Shown here piece by piece: positions 1 through 11,714 of a stretch of DNA of 64,000 nt. Made by a program: the position numbers and the translations under genes. Numbering within the stretch: position 1 is the stretch's first letter; the number at the start of each line of letters is the position of its first letter. Source of the stretch: Glandiceps talaboti (Eukaryota > Hemichordata > Enteropneusta > Spengelidae). The DNA is taken from positions 18,859,625 to 18,923,624 of the forward strand of contig NC_135557.1 of the NCBI RefSeq assembly GCF_964340395.1, in the 5' to 3' direction. The notes beneath the pieces are model-generated. The model made no database searches, was not told where the DNA came from, and was given only the letters and a program-made list of their open reading frames with translations.

Positions 1-600
1 AATTATCGGACTGGCTAAACTTCCCGCTGAACTGGAGTAAGGTCCAAGCCTCGATAGTACGTGAGCAAATCGTCTCAAACTAGCGATACAACTTTCAAAA
101 TATAACTTGACATGTCTTCATTTGTTAGAGTTATACAATTCAAGACGGGTTTTCACTCGAAAATAACAATTCTGTGAATAATGACATTCTGAACGCAGCG
201 ATTTCTCGGACGATGTTAACACTGTAACGTATGGCTGGCAACGACTTGCTTCCGGGTTAGTCCCTCGTGCATCCGGGTACTTGAGATTGTCGCCGTACGG
301 AACTACCACATCGGCAATTTTGACGCTGTAATTTTGCCACCAATATTGATCGTACAAAAACAAAACTCCATAAATGAACCACAAAATACTTTCCCTTTCA
401 AAATGTGGTAATTTTAGAAAGAGTATTATCGTTTTTATTGACGACTGACTCTGTCAAAAATCGGCCTATACACTTCAGTTCAGGCATTCAAATTTGATCA
501 TGATGAGGTGCATATACTGGAATGAACCATTCTGTAGGAGGGGTGGATGGAGAATTGGATTTGAAGTTTACAACCCTTTTTCGAACAAATATTTGTCATT
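1..600. other. No supported gene
   Basis: The stretch has an 88-codon minus-strand open frame (118-384) with cysteines and aromatic residues but no recognisable domain, no convincing splice sites and no homolog I know. I see no repeat or RNA gene either. Confidence 0.4.
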
Positions 601-1170
601 TGGGCGCACAATGCGTAGAATTAAGACTATAGCACATATTACATTGCTTGTTTGACGTCAATATAAGTGTCTTTTGAAAAGTTGCACTTTACCTAAAGTC
701 TCGCGGACTGATTTCCAATATGGCGTCGGTCATTATACTCACTAACATATTCATTTTTTTTTCAAATTTCAAAAAAAAAAATCATGAAAAATAGAAGAGA
801 AGACGTGCTGACTTGAAATTAACAAATCTAAGTAAGCTACCCTCTGTGCATCAACACACCACATATCAAAGCAATCTGAATTGAAGTTTATGAGGAGTTG
901 ATGAAAATGTCATTTTGGGAAAAAAAATCATAAAAAATTGAAAATGGCACAGATCAACTTGGCATGAACAAATCTGAATAGCCTCCCCCCCAGGGAACAT
1001 GCACACCAAATATCGAAGAATTCCGACTGTCACTTCCGGAGTAGATAGTGAAAATATAAAAGTTTGACGGACACCTATGATTCACTCTACTCTCTATACC
1101 TCAATACCCACCTATACCTAAAGCTACGCTTTCAGCTTTCGCTGACAGCGGAGCTAATAAAATATAACTG
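601..1170. repeat. Dispersed repeat, inverted partner at 19301-19551
   Basis: Two blocks (about 602-755 and 1078-1170) reappear in inverted orientation at 19400-19551 and 19301-19385. Shared landmarks are TTGACGTCAA, ATATGGCGTCGGTCA and the segment around AGCTTTCGCTGACAG. The left copy carries about 300 extra bases between the blocks, themselves built of two similar A-rich units. The right copy is contiguous. I see no terminal repeats that would define the element type. Confidence 0.75.
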
Positions 1171-2715
1171 GTACACAAAACATAATTGCCAAGAGAAATA
1201 ACCTGATGACAACTTGTTGAAATGTATAAGAAACATAGTAACGGACTTCACATCATTGGATCTGAATTTGAATGTAAAAATAAATTTCAGTCGATTTTGA
1301 ATGCATGACATTTGCTGGCCAGTACCTGGAAAGTACGGTCAGATTTGTACTGACCGAATACAGTGTATGGTCATTTATCTGAACATTTTCTACATTACCT
1401 AGTAGAAATACAATTTTCATCCAATATAAATGACGATCACGCTCTGACACTGGTGTTGATAGCAACAATTTTTGTCTTTGACAGCGATACATTATGTTTC
1501 CAACTATCTTGTCATAAAGGTCATGTGTGAAACACAGGTGTTGCAAGAATTAAAGTTAGTTCTTGTAAAACAAATACTTCGTTAAAAGTATTAATAGTTT
1601 GTTCTTGGAAAACAAGTTTTCTTCAAAGGAAGAGCTTTGGTGTCATTTGTGGGCCACCGTAGGAAACCAACACTGATGTACGCTTTACATTCAATATAAT
1701 TTGGTACATTCATTTCAGATACCAACATGCATTAAATATTAAAATATGTCCTTGAAATATTATTGATGTAGCGTTTAGTTTTAATAAGTTATTTGCATAT
1801 TTTTGGGTAATTACATCTGTACAAATTCTAGCTACGGTGAGGCCTACACTACGTTCTACATGCTAATTATTCTTTATTTTATTTTTTAATTTTTTTCCAT
1901 GTGTGAGTGTCTAGTTGAGGTAGTTATATTTTCTGTTCTTTTCCATATGGTCTCTGTGTTGTTGCTTTCTTCTCATCCGATATACTACCATTACAGATTG
2001 GAAAAACAGTTTTATGTTGGATGGTATAAGCTTTTTAAAAAAAATGAATTGGCTTCTCACCACGGCCTTGAGGAAAGACTTAGGTACACATCAGGATAAA
2101 TTCATGGAATCTACCAGTTGGCATGTTAGCCCATGAGCTGGTTAGAGCACTCTAAGTAGGGTTCAGGGGGACAAGTCCTACACAATTTCCTTCACTATAG
2201 TATAAGGTTCGATAAATTAAATACTTTTTTTTGCCATATATGAATTCCTCAAACCCTACCAGGCAGACAGGATAAACACATAACGACACATAACCAGATG
2301 TGAATTGAATGCCTTCTGTAGGGACAAACCTTTAGATTGTTCCTTCACACCTTGTCGAAAAGAAAATACGCTGCGCAATCAGGCATGATAATATTGCATA
2401 TCCATTAGTTACAACAGTCATCAATAAATAAAATGTAGCTTCGGAACTCCAGCAGACACATTGTACATATCCGTTTCTGCAAAACTTTGGCATATTTTCA
2501 GTTGTCTTTTTAAATTGATGTCAGTTTCCACACCTCAATACCAGTGCCACACAAATGCCCCTACATCTGATGCCAGCACCATAATAGGGCAGATCTACTG
2601 GCATGGCACAGTTTAGGTCTGGTCTGACAGCTATGGCATCCCAAACATAATTAAATATTACTATTTCCCAAGAGATTTCACAATTTTTGTGATTTTTTTT
2701 CTTCTCAATTACACA
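1171..2715. other. No supported gene; possible Ig relict
   Basis: Mostly unassigned AT-rich sequence. A minus-strand frame at 1253-1546 has a Cys, a Trp about 23 residues later, and an LTVLS-like strand that recalls a V-type Ig domain. The expected second Cys motif (YxC) is absent and no splice sites are convincing. I treat it at most as a decayed Ig exon. Confidence 0.25.
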
Positions 2716-2944
2716 AAACAAGCCACCTATCGGTCAGAATAGCTCCGCTGTTCTTTTTAGTTTTTATTTTGGTAGTGATGTAATAAAGTGGTAAGTGGTT
2801 TCATATAATATCTCACTATAAAACACATTTTACACAGAAAGTTGGTAAAATATTGTACTTTTATACTATAGTTCACTATTTTATAAAAAAAATTACTGTT
2901 ATGAAAATTACACACAATCTCAGAAATATAATGAAATGCGCGCG

Positions 2945-2982
<38 letters not shown>

Positions 2983-3279
2983 GGATTTTTGAGGTTGGCT
3001 ATAAATAATTCCAGTGTCTTACAGCTTTCACCCTGGAAAATTTTAATAATGAATGAAATAAACTAGGGATCTAGAATAATTTTGAGGCAATTCGAATTTC
3101 AATTTTCTAACAAATTTACCAAAAACACTGTCCATAAGCTTAATTGTCAACAACATTCAACTTGTAGTAGACATAACATCATCTAATATTTAAATTTACG
3201 GAGTGTCTTGTGACCGGCGCCTGTCAGCAGACTCGGCCAATTTTTTTTCATCATTGATTCCATTGTATTTAAACCTTGT
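2716..3279. repeat. 560-bp repeat, inverted copy at 21049-21584
   Basis: The block runs from AAACAAGC(C)ACCTATCGG to AAACCTTGT and is repeated nearly base for base, inverted, at 21049-21584. The main difference is a (GC)n(AC)n microsatellite at 2938-2980 that is only a short CA run in the partner. A 45-bp part of the same family, containing GAGTCTGCTGACAGGCGC, occurs a third time at 27608-27655. No coding capacity is visible, so the class is unknown. Confidence 0.85.
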
Positions 3280-3300
3280 GTAACCAGTTTAAAGAGAACT

Positions 3301-3440
3301 CTGTGAATGAAGTGGAGAGTTGTTACTTAATGTAGGATGGATGAATAACCATTCTACGGCAAATATTGAGGGAAATACAAATAACAGGCAGAGAATAAAG
3401 TTTCTCCGTTCACTCAAGAAATAGTTTAATGGAATCTGCT
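3301..3440 (+). repeat. 140-bp direct repeat, copy 1
   Basis: Matches 3917-4056 in the same orientation with only a few substitutions. The two copies are 616 bp apart. They could be a short LTR-like pair or a local duplication. The interior has no coding potential and no primer-binding site was recognised. Confidence 0.75.
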
Positions 3441-3916
3441 TAAAATAAAATATACAATAGACAAAATAATATATAGACTTTACATAATGAATCTCTCAAA
3501 TAAACTTGATTCATCTTATAAGTACAGATATGCTAAATTAAGATACAAGTAATGGTGCCAAACTTATGTAATTGACTCGCCTCTAGGTGGCAGTGTAACA
3601 GTACAATGATTCAGACAGTCAGTATGCTAGGCAATGTATTTTGGCAAAACTGACAAAAATACAATAGACGCTCTAAAAGTACTCATTACAATGAAATAGA
3701 AACTCGTAATCATCATTTGGAAACTATCACTAAAGTTACAAGTCCAAAGTGTCTCAAACTACAATATGCATCAGTTGACTCCTGTAACGGCTATAAATAG
3801 AACACAAGTAAGAACTGCATGGCGTCGCTAACTTTTGGAGGCAATTCACACGATCAAGTTCTAGTTCAAAATGCTACACAATAAACACTATAGTCTATAG
3901 ATATGTCTAAACGTAC

Positions 3917-4056
3917 CTGTGAATGAAGTAGAGAGTTGTTACTTAATGTAGGATGGATGAGTAACCATTCTATGGCAAATCTTGAGGGAAATACAAATAA
4001 CAGGCAGAGAATAAAGTTTCTCTGTTCACTCAAGAAATAGTTTAATGGAATCTGCT
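3917..4056 (+). repeat. 140-bp direct repeat, copy 2
   Basis: Second copy of the repeat at 3301-3440. Downstream (4057-4500) I see only unassigned AT-rich sequence. Confidence 0.75.
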
Positions 4057-4501
4057 GACGTAGCAAGACCCCACGCATGGTTGTCCTCTCCCACCCTGTC
4101 ACCTGGTGGCATCATACAACCCTCCGTTACAGGTTTGTACTGAGCAATACTTGACACATGTATACTTATTAACAACTAAACCTTATACTCAAAAAGTGAA
4201 AAATAGAGTAGGTTACACTTGATATAAGATATTTGTGAGTTCATGTATGTTATATGTCACAGTAGAATAATATTATATTAATGTCTTTTTGAGTAAATGT
4301 TTTGTAATCAATGAAACATCCAGAAACATTCTTTCCTAATACAAACCTAATATGGACCAAAACGAACACTGCAACCCTTGATTATCACTTATAAGCTGTA
4401 GTATGTTGTATCCTTATATAGTCCTTACTATCATGTATGCAAAATTTAGGAATGCGCATCTAAAATGAGATAATCATCATTAGTAGAAGAATAGTACATA
4501 C

Positions 4502-4822
4502 CTATCACAGTAAGAGTAGCAGATTTGGACTCAGTTGTGATACCAAACCCACTGATCTCACACCAGTAGGTGTCAATGTCTGCCACTTGTGTTGAAACAA
4601 TCTTCAAATTTGCAACATCAATAACGGAATGTCGATCGAATCCTGCTTGTGGGACTTGCATACCATTAGGATTTAAAACAATGACCAACCTGTCAGCTCT
4701 TACACTTTCGCCCTTATACCATCTCACTATAGGTATGTCTGATGTTGTGTAGTTGCAATATATTTTGGCCTCGCTGTCTGGTGTTGTACATTCATCTTCT
4801 GTATCGATGTCTCCAATCACAC
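4502..4822 (-). CDS. Immunoglobulin-domain exon (V-like)
   Basis: This minus-strand exon encodes about 106 residues of an Ig domain. It has a B-strand Cys (AKIYCNY), a core Trp (VRWYKG) eight residues later, and the F-strand motif DIDTYWCEISG, followed by a G-strand ending SATLTVIG. Acceptor ...TACTAAG precedes base 4822 and donor GTATGT follows base 4502. Both borders are phase 1, the standard arrangement for Ig exons that can be inserted or skipped without changing frame. The ORF has no true ATG of its own, so it is an internal exon. The signal-peptide exon at 11660-11714, also minus strand and ending in phase 1, could be its first exon, but that link is inferred. The family suggests a secreted or cell-surface receptor. 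The ligand is unknown. Confidence 0.75.
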
Positions 4823-4999
4823 CTTAGTAATAATGTAATAATAGTGACGAGTAAATTCAGTGAAAATTTTATGTATATATATTTTGTTTTATCTACTTCA
4901 TAACGAAAGCTTAGGATCTTGGAGATTTTATTATTTATATCTGAATCGTCGATGCGAGAACAAAACAATATACAGAAATAAGGCCTACTGAACATATTC

Positions 5000-5617
5000 A
5001 TTTACTAATAACACTTCTAGAAACATCTCACCAAGTTTCAGTCTCATTGACCAAGTGCTTTTTGAGATATAAATTTTTGACCAAAATTCACATTTTAAAC
5101 CCAGTTTGCATATTATTGATGAGATCATTATATGCTTAAAATATTTCTTCATCTATACACCAACATATGCATCCCTCTTATATTTCAGCCCAATCTGCTG
5201 GGTAGTTTTGAAATTATAGGTTTTTGACTAAAAAGACACATTTGTAGCCCTAATTTGCATATTATTAAGGGAATCATCAGTTCGTGAACAAATATTAATT
5301 TGCTCACATCTAAGAATGTTCCCACCAAATTTCATGCCAATCTGCCCAGTAGTTTTGTAGTTTAAGATTTTTGATCAAAAATCACATTTTTTGACCCAAA
5401 ACCCACATCTCTAATGCAATCATTTTCATTTGAAGAATTTCCCAACTAGACACCAAAAGTAATATGCCCACCAAATATCAAGCAATCAGTCCAGCAGTTT
5501 TTGACTTTAAGTTGTTTACACACACACACACACACACACAGACAGACAGACAGACAGACACTTTGCCATGCCTATAGCACTACTGAACCTTCAGTTCAGT
5601 TGTGCTAAAAATCAAGC
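5000..5617 (-). repeat. Family X dispersed repeat, partial copy
   Basis: Reads from 5617 leftwards: a start TTTAGCACAACTGAACT, a (GT)n/(GTCT)n microsatellite (5517-5560), then repeated sentences of the form 'GTCAAAAA..TATAT..CAAAAACTACT(T)GG..GATTGG..TGAAA..TTGGTG'. The same order is found on the plus strand at 21592-22880, the most complete copy, and in part at 6360-6880, 13785-14330, 15796-16733 and 16787-17724. It is non-coding in appearance and looks like a non-autonomous element built from degenerate tandem modules of about 110-180 bp. Confidence 0.75.
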
Positions 5618-5784
5618 ATTCCGATTGTTGTTCAGGTGTTCTCAGAAGTCATGAGCTACTACCTTACATGGTATATCAATCAATATGTAAATTTCGTTAA
5701 GCATTCTCATGAATCATGTAATTGAACTATGTTTATCAGCTACATTGGTTTAGCTTTGCTTTATATATACAGTATATATAAGTC

Positions 5785-5803
5785 TAAGTGTAAGTCTACA
5801 TAC

Positions 5804-5869
<66 letters not shown>

Positions 5870-5957
5870 ATGATCTATATCAGTCCCGATGTGTCTGATG
5901 ATCGCAATATGCGTGAAACTCCGAGTTACACCCAAGAAAGAGTTCCAGTACTACCAA

Positions 5958-6054
<97 letters not shown>

Positions 6055-6073
6055 GGGTATGTAGACTTACACC
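5785..6073. repeat. (TA)n tracts inside a 22-bp inverted repeat
   Basis: Two (TA)n tracts (about 5808-5866 and 5961-6049) flank a short unique segment with a hammerhead-ribozyme candidate. Outside the tracts, GTGTAAGTCTACATACCC (5789-5806) is repeated in inverse as GGGTATGTAGACTTACAC (6054-6071). The whole region could therefore fold into one very long stem with the ribozyme segment in the loop. The (TA)n tracts also create long artefactual YIYI reading frames. Confidence 0.85.
5891..5931 (+). ncRNA. Hammerhead ribozyme candidate, copy 1
   Basis: The conserved core is present in order: CTGATGA (5895-5901), stem II CGCA-ATA-TGCG, GAAA (5915-5918), a minimal stem III ACT-CCG-AGT, and cleavage base T5927. 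Stem I is closed by GTGT (5891-5894) pairing perfectly with ACAC (5928-5931). This is the layout of minimal type I hammerheads known from Penelope-like and retrozyme-type repeats in animals. A weakness is a T/T opposition at the base of stem II, where a G-C pair is usual. A conserved stretch follows, AGAGTTCCAGTACTACC, then (TA)n. Copy 2 lies at 18030-18072. Confidence 0.6.
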
Positions 6074-6359
6074 CTTGGTTTTACCTCTTGTGGTCGAATT
6101 TGTGCCTTGCTGTATTAAATTAGTAAAACTCTCCCCACCCATCGCTTATGATGTTGACAACGCAAAATTCAAAACAGGGTCTCAAAGTTGCCGAAAGTAA
6201 CCTTGAATTGTAGAACTTGATGTTCTTGCCAAGAAGTAGGAAATAAAATTACAATTACAGTTTTTTTTCAGGATTTAGAAATGAAGTAATATGCTGACTG
6301 GGAGGGCACCATGTCAAAAGGTTGCACTGGTAAAATCATCATGAGAATTTAACTTATCT

Positions 6360-6880
6360 ATCTTGGTATATTTGGTAGAGACATTACTTGTGTCTGTTTG
6401 GGAAATTATTCAAAGTAAAAATGATCACATCACAGGTGTGCAATTTGAATCAAAAATGTCATTTTTGGTACAAAAACTCAAAAACATCTAGGCAGATTGA
6501 TCTAAAAATTTGGTGGAAACATTCTTTGAGGTGTGACGATTAAGAAGTGTACATGACAAGATGATCCCAGATTCCCATTAGTGATATGCAAATGGAGAAT
6601 AAAAATATGACTTTTTGGTCAAAACTCCTTAATTCCAAAAAGTACTTGGCTGGTTTGGGTGCAAATTAGCAGGGATGATGTTCAGTGCCAATATAACACC
6701 AGTGAAGGAAAGGCAACTGAATAAACATTCCAAAATGTATGCAGATATGCCTAGCAACAAAACCACACCCATGGCAACAGTTAAACAATGATATTTCAGA
6801 TATAACACCATGGATGGGTAGGAATGGGAAAAAATCTTCACAACATACATGCAAGCATGCCTAGCAACAAGACCACATAA
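6360..6880 (+). repeat. Family X repeat, partial copy
   Basis: Contains the recurring X modules ('GGGAAATTATTCAAAGTAAAAATGATC', 'CTTTTTGGTCAAAACTCC') in plus orientation and two CAACAAxACCACACCCATGGCAAC-type units near its end. It is diverged from the copy at 21592. Nothing coding was found from 6881 to 7600. Confidence 0.6.
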
Positions 6881-7599
6881 TCATAGTAGAAAATCAAAGT
6901 TCATCCTTAAAAGTTGTGCTTCAACGACATTTAAATTTGTTATGGTGAAACTATCTGTAAGAAAAGGAGGGTCAAATATTATACTATGTAACTACCTTAA
7001 GCAGGATAGCAAGTAATTTGTCACCATACCTGGTCCATAAAGACACCCACTATTGTGTAAATTTGGCTGCAACACATCGGGACTGATATATATCAAAAAG
7101 TGGTTCAAGTAACATTGGATTTTAAACTATGTAACTTCAAAGGACTGGGATATTCACATATTATACAGGATGCATGATATTGTATATAAAAAACTTGGGT
7201 TCAAGCTACATTTTAGCGTTAGTGTTGCTATATTTTGATGAATTCTTCTCGACGAATTACTCGATGACATGTGTGTGTTTTCTGTAAACATGATCTCATA
7301 TTTGATCAAAATGTAAGCCTGTACGGTGCGGTGCCATGATCTCGATGTTTAATATTGAAATTTCTATACCTGGTTGATTGGGATTTTCACGTACAGGATA
7401 CATGTTAATAAAACTTGGGTTCAACCTACATTTTAGCGTTAATGTTGCAATATTTTGACTCAAAATCCATCATAGTGAATCCATGTCCTAGCTAATATGT
7501 GGCGTCATTGATCAACTCATCATGCATCAATTCGAGATCTTTCATTTACTGGAGTGACATTTAAAAATAGCTGCCATTGTATAAATGCAGTATTCTCGT

Positions 7600-8115
7600 T
7601 GCTGGGTCAAGCATGTCAATTTTTTGAAAGTTTATCCACTTGCTTTACATTCATCCATGTTGTTATTTTTGCAATATACATTATTCAATTTTTGCTATGG
7701 GCGTGGCCTTGTTGCTAGGCATATGAGCATTCACTTTTTGAATGCTTATCCCCTTGCATAACCATCTTTGTTTTTATATTTGCTATTTGGCTGTTGTTAT
7801 GGGTATGGTTGTGTTGATAGGTATATGTGCCCATTATTGTAATGACTATCCACTAGTCTATTAATCCTAGGTGTGTCATATTGTTAGTAGGCATATTTGC
7901 ACTTGCCTATTAATCTCCTGCTGGGGTGGAAATTTTGCTTGGCATACTTGCGTACATTTTTTGAATATTTATTCACATACCTACCCATCCTGTTTTGTTG
8001 CTAGGCATATTTGCATATATTATTTTTTAAATCTCTACTCACTTGCCTACCGATCCCTGTTATTATCTTTGTAATATACATCATCAGTTCACTGTTGCTA
8101 AGGACATGGTCAGGG
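7600..8115 (-). repeat. Family X tail modules (minus orientation)
   Basis: Four to five degenerate units of about 110 bp contain GTTGCTAGGCATAT, GGGCGTGGCCTTGTTGC and TTGCAAxATACAT, the reverse complement of the CAACAAGACCACGCCCATAGCAAC units seen at 16000-16560 and 22370-22740. They are non-coding. Confidence 0.65.
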
Positions 8116-8210
8116 TTGCTAGGGCTAGTTGTCTCAGAATGTTTTGAAATAATGTCCGCAGAATAACACCTATTTAAATTATTTTAATTTTTTTAGTGCT
8201 GCTCCTAACA

Positions 8211-10236
8211 ATCTTCGTGACCGGGCAGTTTCTTCGGCCGGGTGGGGGGGGGGATTGGTGGTGGGGGGTCACCCTGTTTTTGAAATTGGCAGTGGGGGGG
8301 GGGGGGGTCATGCTGTTTTAAAAATTGTGGATGGGGTCATTATGTTTTAGATTGTGATGGAAGAAAAAAATCCTTTCTACAATGGCATATACAATGTGGT
8401 ACATGTCAATATTTGTTCTTGTCCCTGTTTCTTACATGAATTCTTTAATATTACTTATTAGTTCAAACATAACTTTACATATTCATATACATGTACCGGT
8501 ATTACCTAGCTACCACACTAGTTAAAGAATATGTCATGCAAATGCTTGGCTGTTTCACAATCAATGCTTCACTTATATTGCAGTTTGGGGCAAAAGTGAA
8601 CTTGAAGGTTTCGTAATGGTAATTTTCATAGATAGTTTATAAAAGAAGTTAAACTAAATTGTTCTACTCATCATGTTATTGACACTACAAATCACCACAT
8701 CTCATCAGATTCCAGTTTCTATTATACACTAGGTATGAACACCTAAAGTTCTCTAACATACCGGTGACTTTATTATACATGCAATAATAATGCCCCTATA
8801 CTAATGTTACGTGTCAATTTTATGTGAATTGGGAAACTCATTTAACACGTACATTTATGATAGCTTTTCAAAGCTTGTAAATATTACCTCAAAGGTTATG
8901 AATAACCTAAACATTGCCTTAGTATCTCAAGCAAAAAATGCCAGATCTGCCAGGGGGCAAACCCCAAGGACTCCCTCATCCCCAGAGGTCACTCATGCAT
9001 TCAACCAACAACCAGATGCACCAACAACCTTTTACTGTCATAATGGTATTAAACTTTTCTTAAATATTTTCACCCTTTTCTAATTTGAGATGATATTGTC
9101 TTTTCAGATGTGAAATGTTTGCCAAGATAGTCTAAAATTGCCTTAATCTCCAAATCTCCCCTACCAATGATACTACCATTAGATGTGCTGACCTTTACTA
9201 CATGTATATAATGATGCCATTTAACTTTTTAAGAACATATTTCAACCCTTAGTGTAAGTTATAAAGAATAGTTTCTGATACTTGCTGTCTTGTAAAGCAT
9301 GGATTAAGTTATTGCTTGAAAGGGTCTGAATAGCCTAAATATTGGCTATAAGAGTAAAAAATCCTCCAGGGCTTCTAGAGGGAGGCCCCTAAGACCCGCC
9401 ACATGAGGTGGACATATCCCAGTCTCAAGCTCTTCCCCTCTTTCTGTCAAGATGCTTTCAAAGTATATTTCAAAAGTATTTCAACCGTATGTAGTTGCTT
9501 TTTACATGTTGGTGTTGTCTTGTAAGGCTTGGAAATTTTTGTCTGAAAGGGTCTGAATAGTCTCAAAATTGACTTTTCAGAGTAAAAAACCTCCAGGGCT
9601 TCTAGAGGAAACCCCCCTAGGACCCCCCCCCCCACATGAGGTGTACACATCCCCGTCTCAGGATCTTCCCCCTGCCTCTACTGTCAAGATCCTATCAAAC
9701 TATATTTCAAAAATATTTCAACCTTATGTAGTTGCTTTTTAAATGTTGGTGCTGTCTTGTAAAGCTTGGAAATGATTTTCTAAAAATGTCTAAATAGTCT
9801 CAAAATTGACTTTTCAGAGTTACAAACCTCCTGAGCTACTAGGACCCCCCCCCCCGTAAGAGATGTACATATTCCCTTCTCAAGCTTTCCCCCTACCTTT
9901 CACTGTCAGGATGCTATTAAACTCTTTTTCGAATATATTACCCTATGTAGTCAATACTTATAATTATGATAGTGCTAACCCGGGATCTTATAAAGTAGAT
10001 GCAAGACAGTCAAGCAGTCCACACTAAGTCACGATCAAAAAATACCTGTCATGCGAATATTATATATGGGGGGGGGGGGGGGGTCATCATGTTTTAGAAT
10101 TAAGTGATAGGGGGGGGGGTCAGACTGTTTTTGGTTTTACAGATGGGGGGGTGGGGTCAGTGACTTTTTGTCGACCTGATTTAAAAATCCACTCCACCCC
10201 CCCCCCAAGCTGGAGAAACTGACCGGTCCCTTAGTG
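8211..10236 (+). mobile_element. Family Y element with TIRs, copy 1
   Basis: An approximately 2.0-kb element whose ends are inverted relatives: GACCGGGCAGTTTCTTC at the left and GAAACTGACCGGTCCC at the right. Inside each end are long G or C homopolymers (8237-8310 and 10070-10205). The core holds about four tandem modules of roughly 230-250 bp, each containing CTCAAAATTGACTTTTCAGAG, a run of Cs, CTGTCAAGAT and TTGTAAAGCTTGGAAAT (modules near 9330, 9550, 9790 and upstream). The same element lies inverted at 38195-40186. No transposase is encoded, so it is probably a non-autonomous DNA element. Confidence 0.75.
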
Positions 10237-10279
10237 AGCCCCTGATACAAAAGGGATGCAATAAATAAATAAATAACAC

Positions 10280-10485
10280 CTACAGAAAGATCCCCCACCA
10301 AAGTTCAACCTCATTCACTGTGTAATTTTCCAGATATAAGTTTTTGACCAAAATGGTGATTGTTAGTCCAATCTGCTCAGTAGAAAAGATGTTTTTTAGA
10401 ACTGATTTGCATATCACTGATGGGATCATCATGCAATGAATATTTTTCATTCAAACACCCCTAAGAACGTTTCCTCCAAATTTCA
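10280..10485 (-). repeat. Family X fragment
   Basis: Short minus-orientation stretch with ACCTCATTCACTGTGTAATT, TTTTGACCAAAATGG and TTTGCATATCACTGATGGGA, characteristic of X modules. Confidence 0.5.
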
Positions 10486-10495
10486 GATCAGTGTT

Positions 10496-10894
10496 CACAG
10501 GGGACCCAGGAACCGTGTGACAAACAAAAAAAAAATAAAAAATAAAAAATAAACTATCAAATAAATGACAAATGAACAAGCAAACGAATGACAAGTATAG
10601 GGACAAATAAAATAATTAAGTAAACTAGCAAATAAACAGATACTCATGGGGGTATACTAGATATATTTTTTTCTATACCCATCACTATACAGTGTTTTTT
10701 GATAGTGATGGGTATAGAAGAAAAAAACATATCTAGTATAACCCCATGAGTATCTGTTTATTTGCTGGTTTATTTAATTATTTTATTTGTCCCTATACTT
10801 GTCGTTCGTTTGCTTGTTTATTTGTCATTTATTTGATAGTTTATTTATTTATTTGTTTTGTTTTGTTTGTCACGTGGTTTGTGGGTCCCCTGTG
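10496..10894. mobile_element. Long foldback (near-perfect hairpin)
   Basis: Two arms of about 190 bp are near-exact reverse complements, from CACAGGGGACCCA at 10496 to TGGGTCCCCTGTG at 10894, with a spacer of only about 10-15 bp around 10690. The flanks CAGTGTT (left) and CAGTGATT (right) may be an imperfect target duplication. There is no coding capacity. It resembles a foldback-type MITE. Confidence 0.8.
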
Positions 10895-11659
10895 CAGTGA
10901 TTAGCTACACTTATACGTATAGCGCCACCACAGGCTTTTTTAGTTCAAAACATGCCAATAAAGCGTTAACATGTCTGTTTTGAAATTGAGTAGAGTTCCG
11001 AAGTTGGGTTTATATCATTTCTTGACCAATCACAACTATTGGATAATTTCGAAAATGTTGTTATTCAATACTGGTTTTTGGTATGCTTTCAAGAAAGAAA
11101 CATTCTGAAAAGATATCTATTCAACCAAGACACTCAAAATTACAGCCTAATTGTTTATGCTTGCGGGTTTTTATCGATCACGCATTTACTGCACAAACAC
11201 TATCCAAAAATGACAATCTCTACTGATTATCTTTAGTTTGTTTCAATGTGCAAATATATGGAACGCAACGACAAGGTAATAACATACAGACGCAAGTGAC
11301 ATTCACTGTTGCCAGGTTTATTTTTGCACCAACTTTACCGATGGTTAATATTTTTCAATGGTTTACACAGCCACGTTGGATAATATAAATATTGTTTTCC
11401 AGACAGCTGTACTTATTTTCGTTGCAAATTATGTATATGTCTTTATACATCATCTAATACAGAAATAGTTGCACACTGCGAATGCTACGATCGACAGGCG
11501 GACATACATGTACTTCGTTTAGGTTTTCGTAATGCACACAGCAATATGGATAAATATCGACACGATATTTTCCTCAACATTCGTAACGTTATATCTTATG
11601 AAGTGCACCGATTACGTGGTGTTCATGTTGTTAGATTAATAATGTAAATAAAAACTTAC
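10895..11659. other. No supported feature
   Basis: A 65-codon open frame at 11039 has no recognisable features. I see no repeat or RNA gene. Confidence 0.4.
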
Positions 11660-11714
11660 CAATTTGGCGTGAGAAAATGCACAATATCCACAAAAGCAAC
11701 ATCACTTGTGCCAT
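11660..11714 (-). CDS. Signal-peptide exon (minus strand)
   Basis: ATG at 11714 begins MAQVMLLLWILCIFSRQI, a short hydrophobic leader. After 18 codons plus one base it meets a strong GTAAGT donor (11659-11654), so the exon ends in phase 1. This is the usual layout of the first coding exon of Ig-superfamily genes. The next recognised minus-strand coding exon is the phase-1 Ig exon at 4502-4822, about 6.8 kb downstream. The join is therefore compatible but unproven. A similar leader exon points the other way at 13380-13449. No transcript evidence is available, so the gene could be inactive. Confidence 0.55.

Noticed and set aside
118-384. 88-codon minus-strand frame
   Set aside because: Amino-acid composition is plausible, but no domain, splice sites or repeat support was found.
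2120-2180. tRNA or tRNA-derived SINE head (GCTGGTTAGAGCAC ... GGGTTCA)
   Set aside because: An A-box-like string is present, but the B box does not fit and no cloverleaf can be drawn.
3301-4056. Small LTR retrotransposon or TRIM
   Set aside because: The 140-bp direct repeats lack TG...CA ends, a primer site and a polypurine tract.
5729-6200. Long YIYIYI reading frames on both strands
   Set aside because: Produced by (TA)n tracts. The same applies to RERE/LSLS frames over (GA)n at 11.9, 15.7 and 16.7 kb and CVCV frames over (GT)n.
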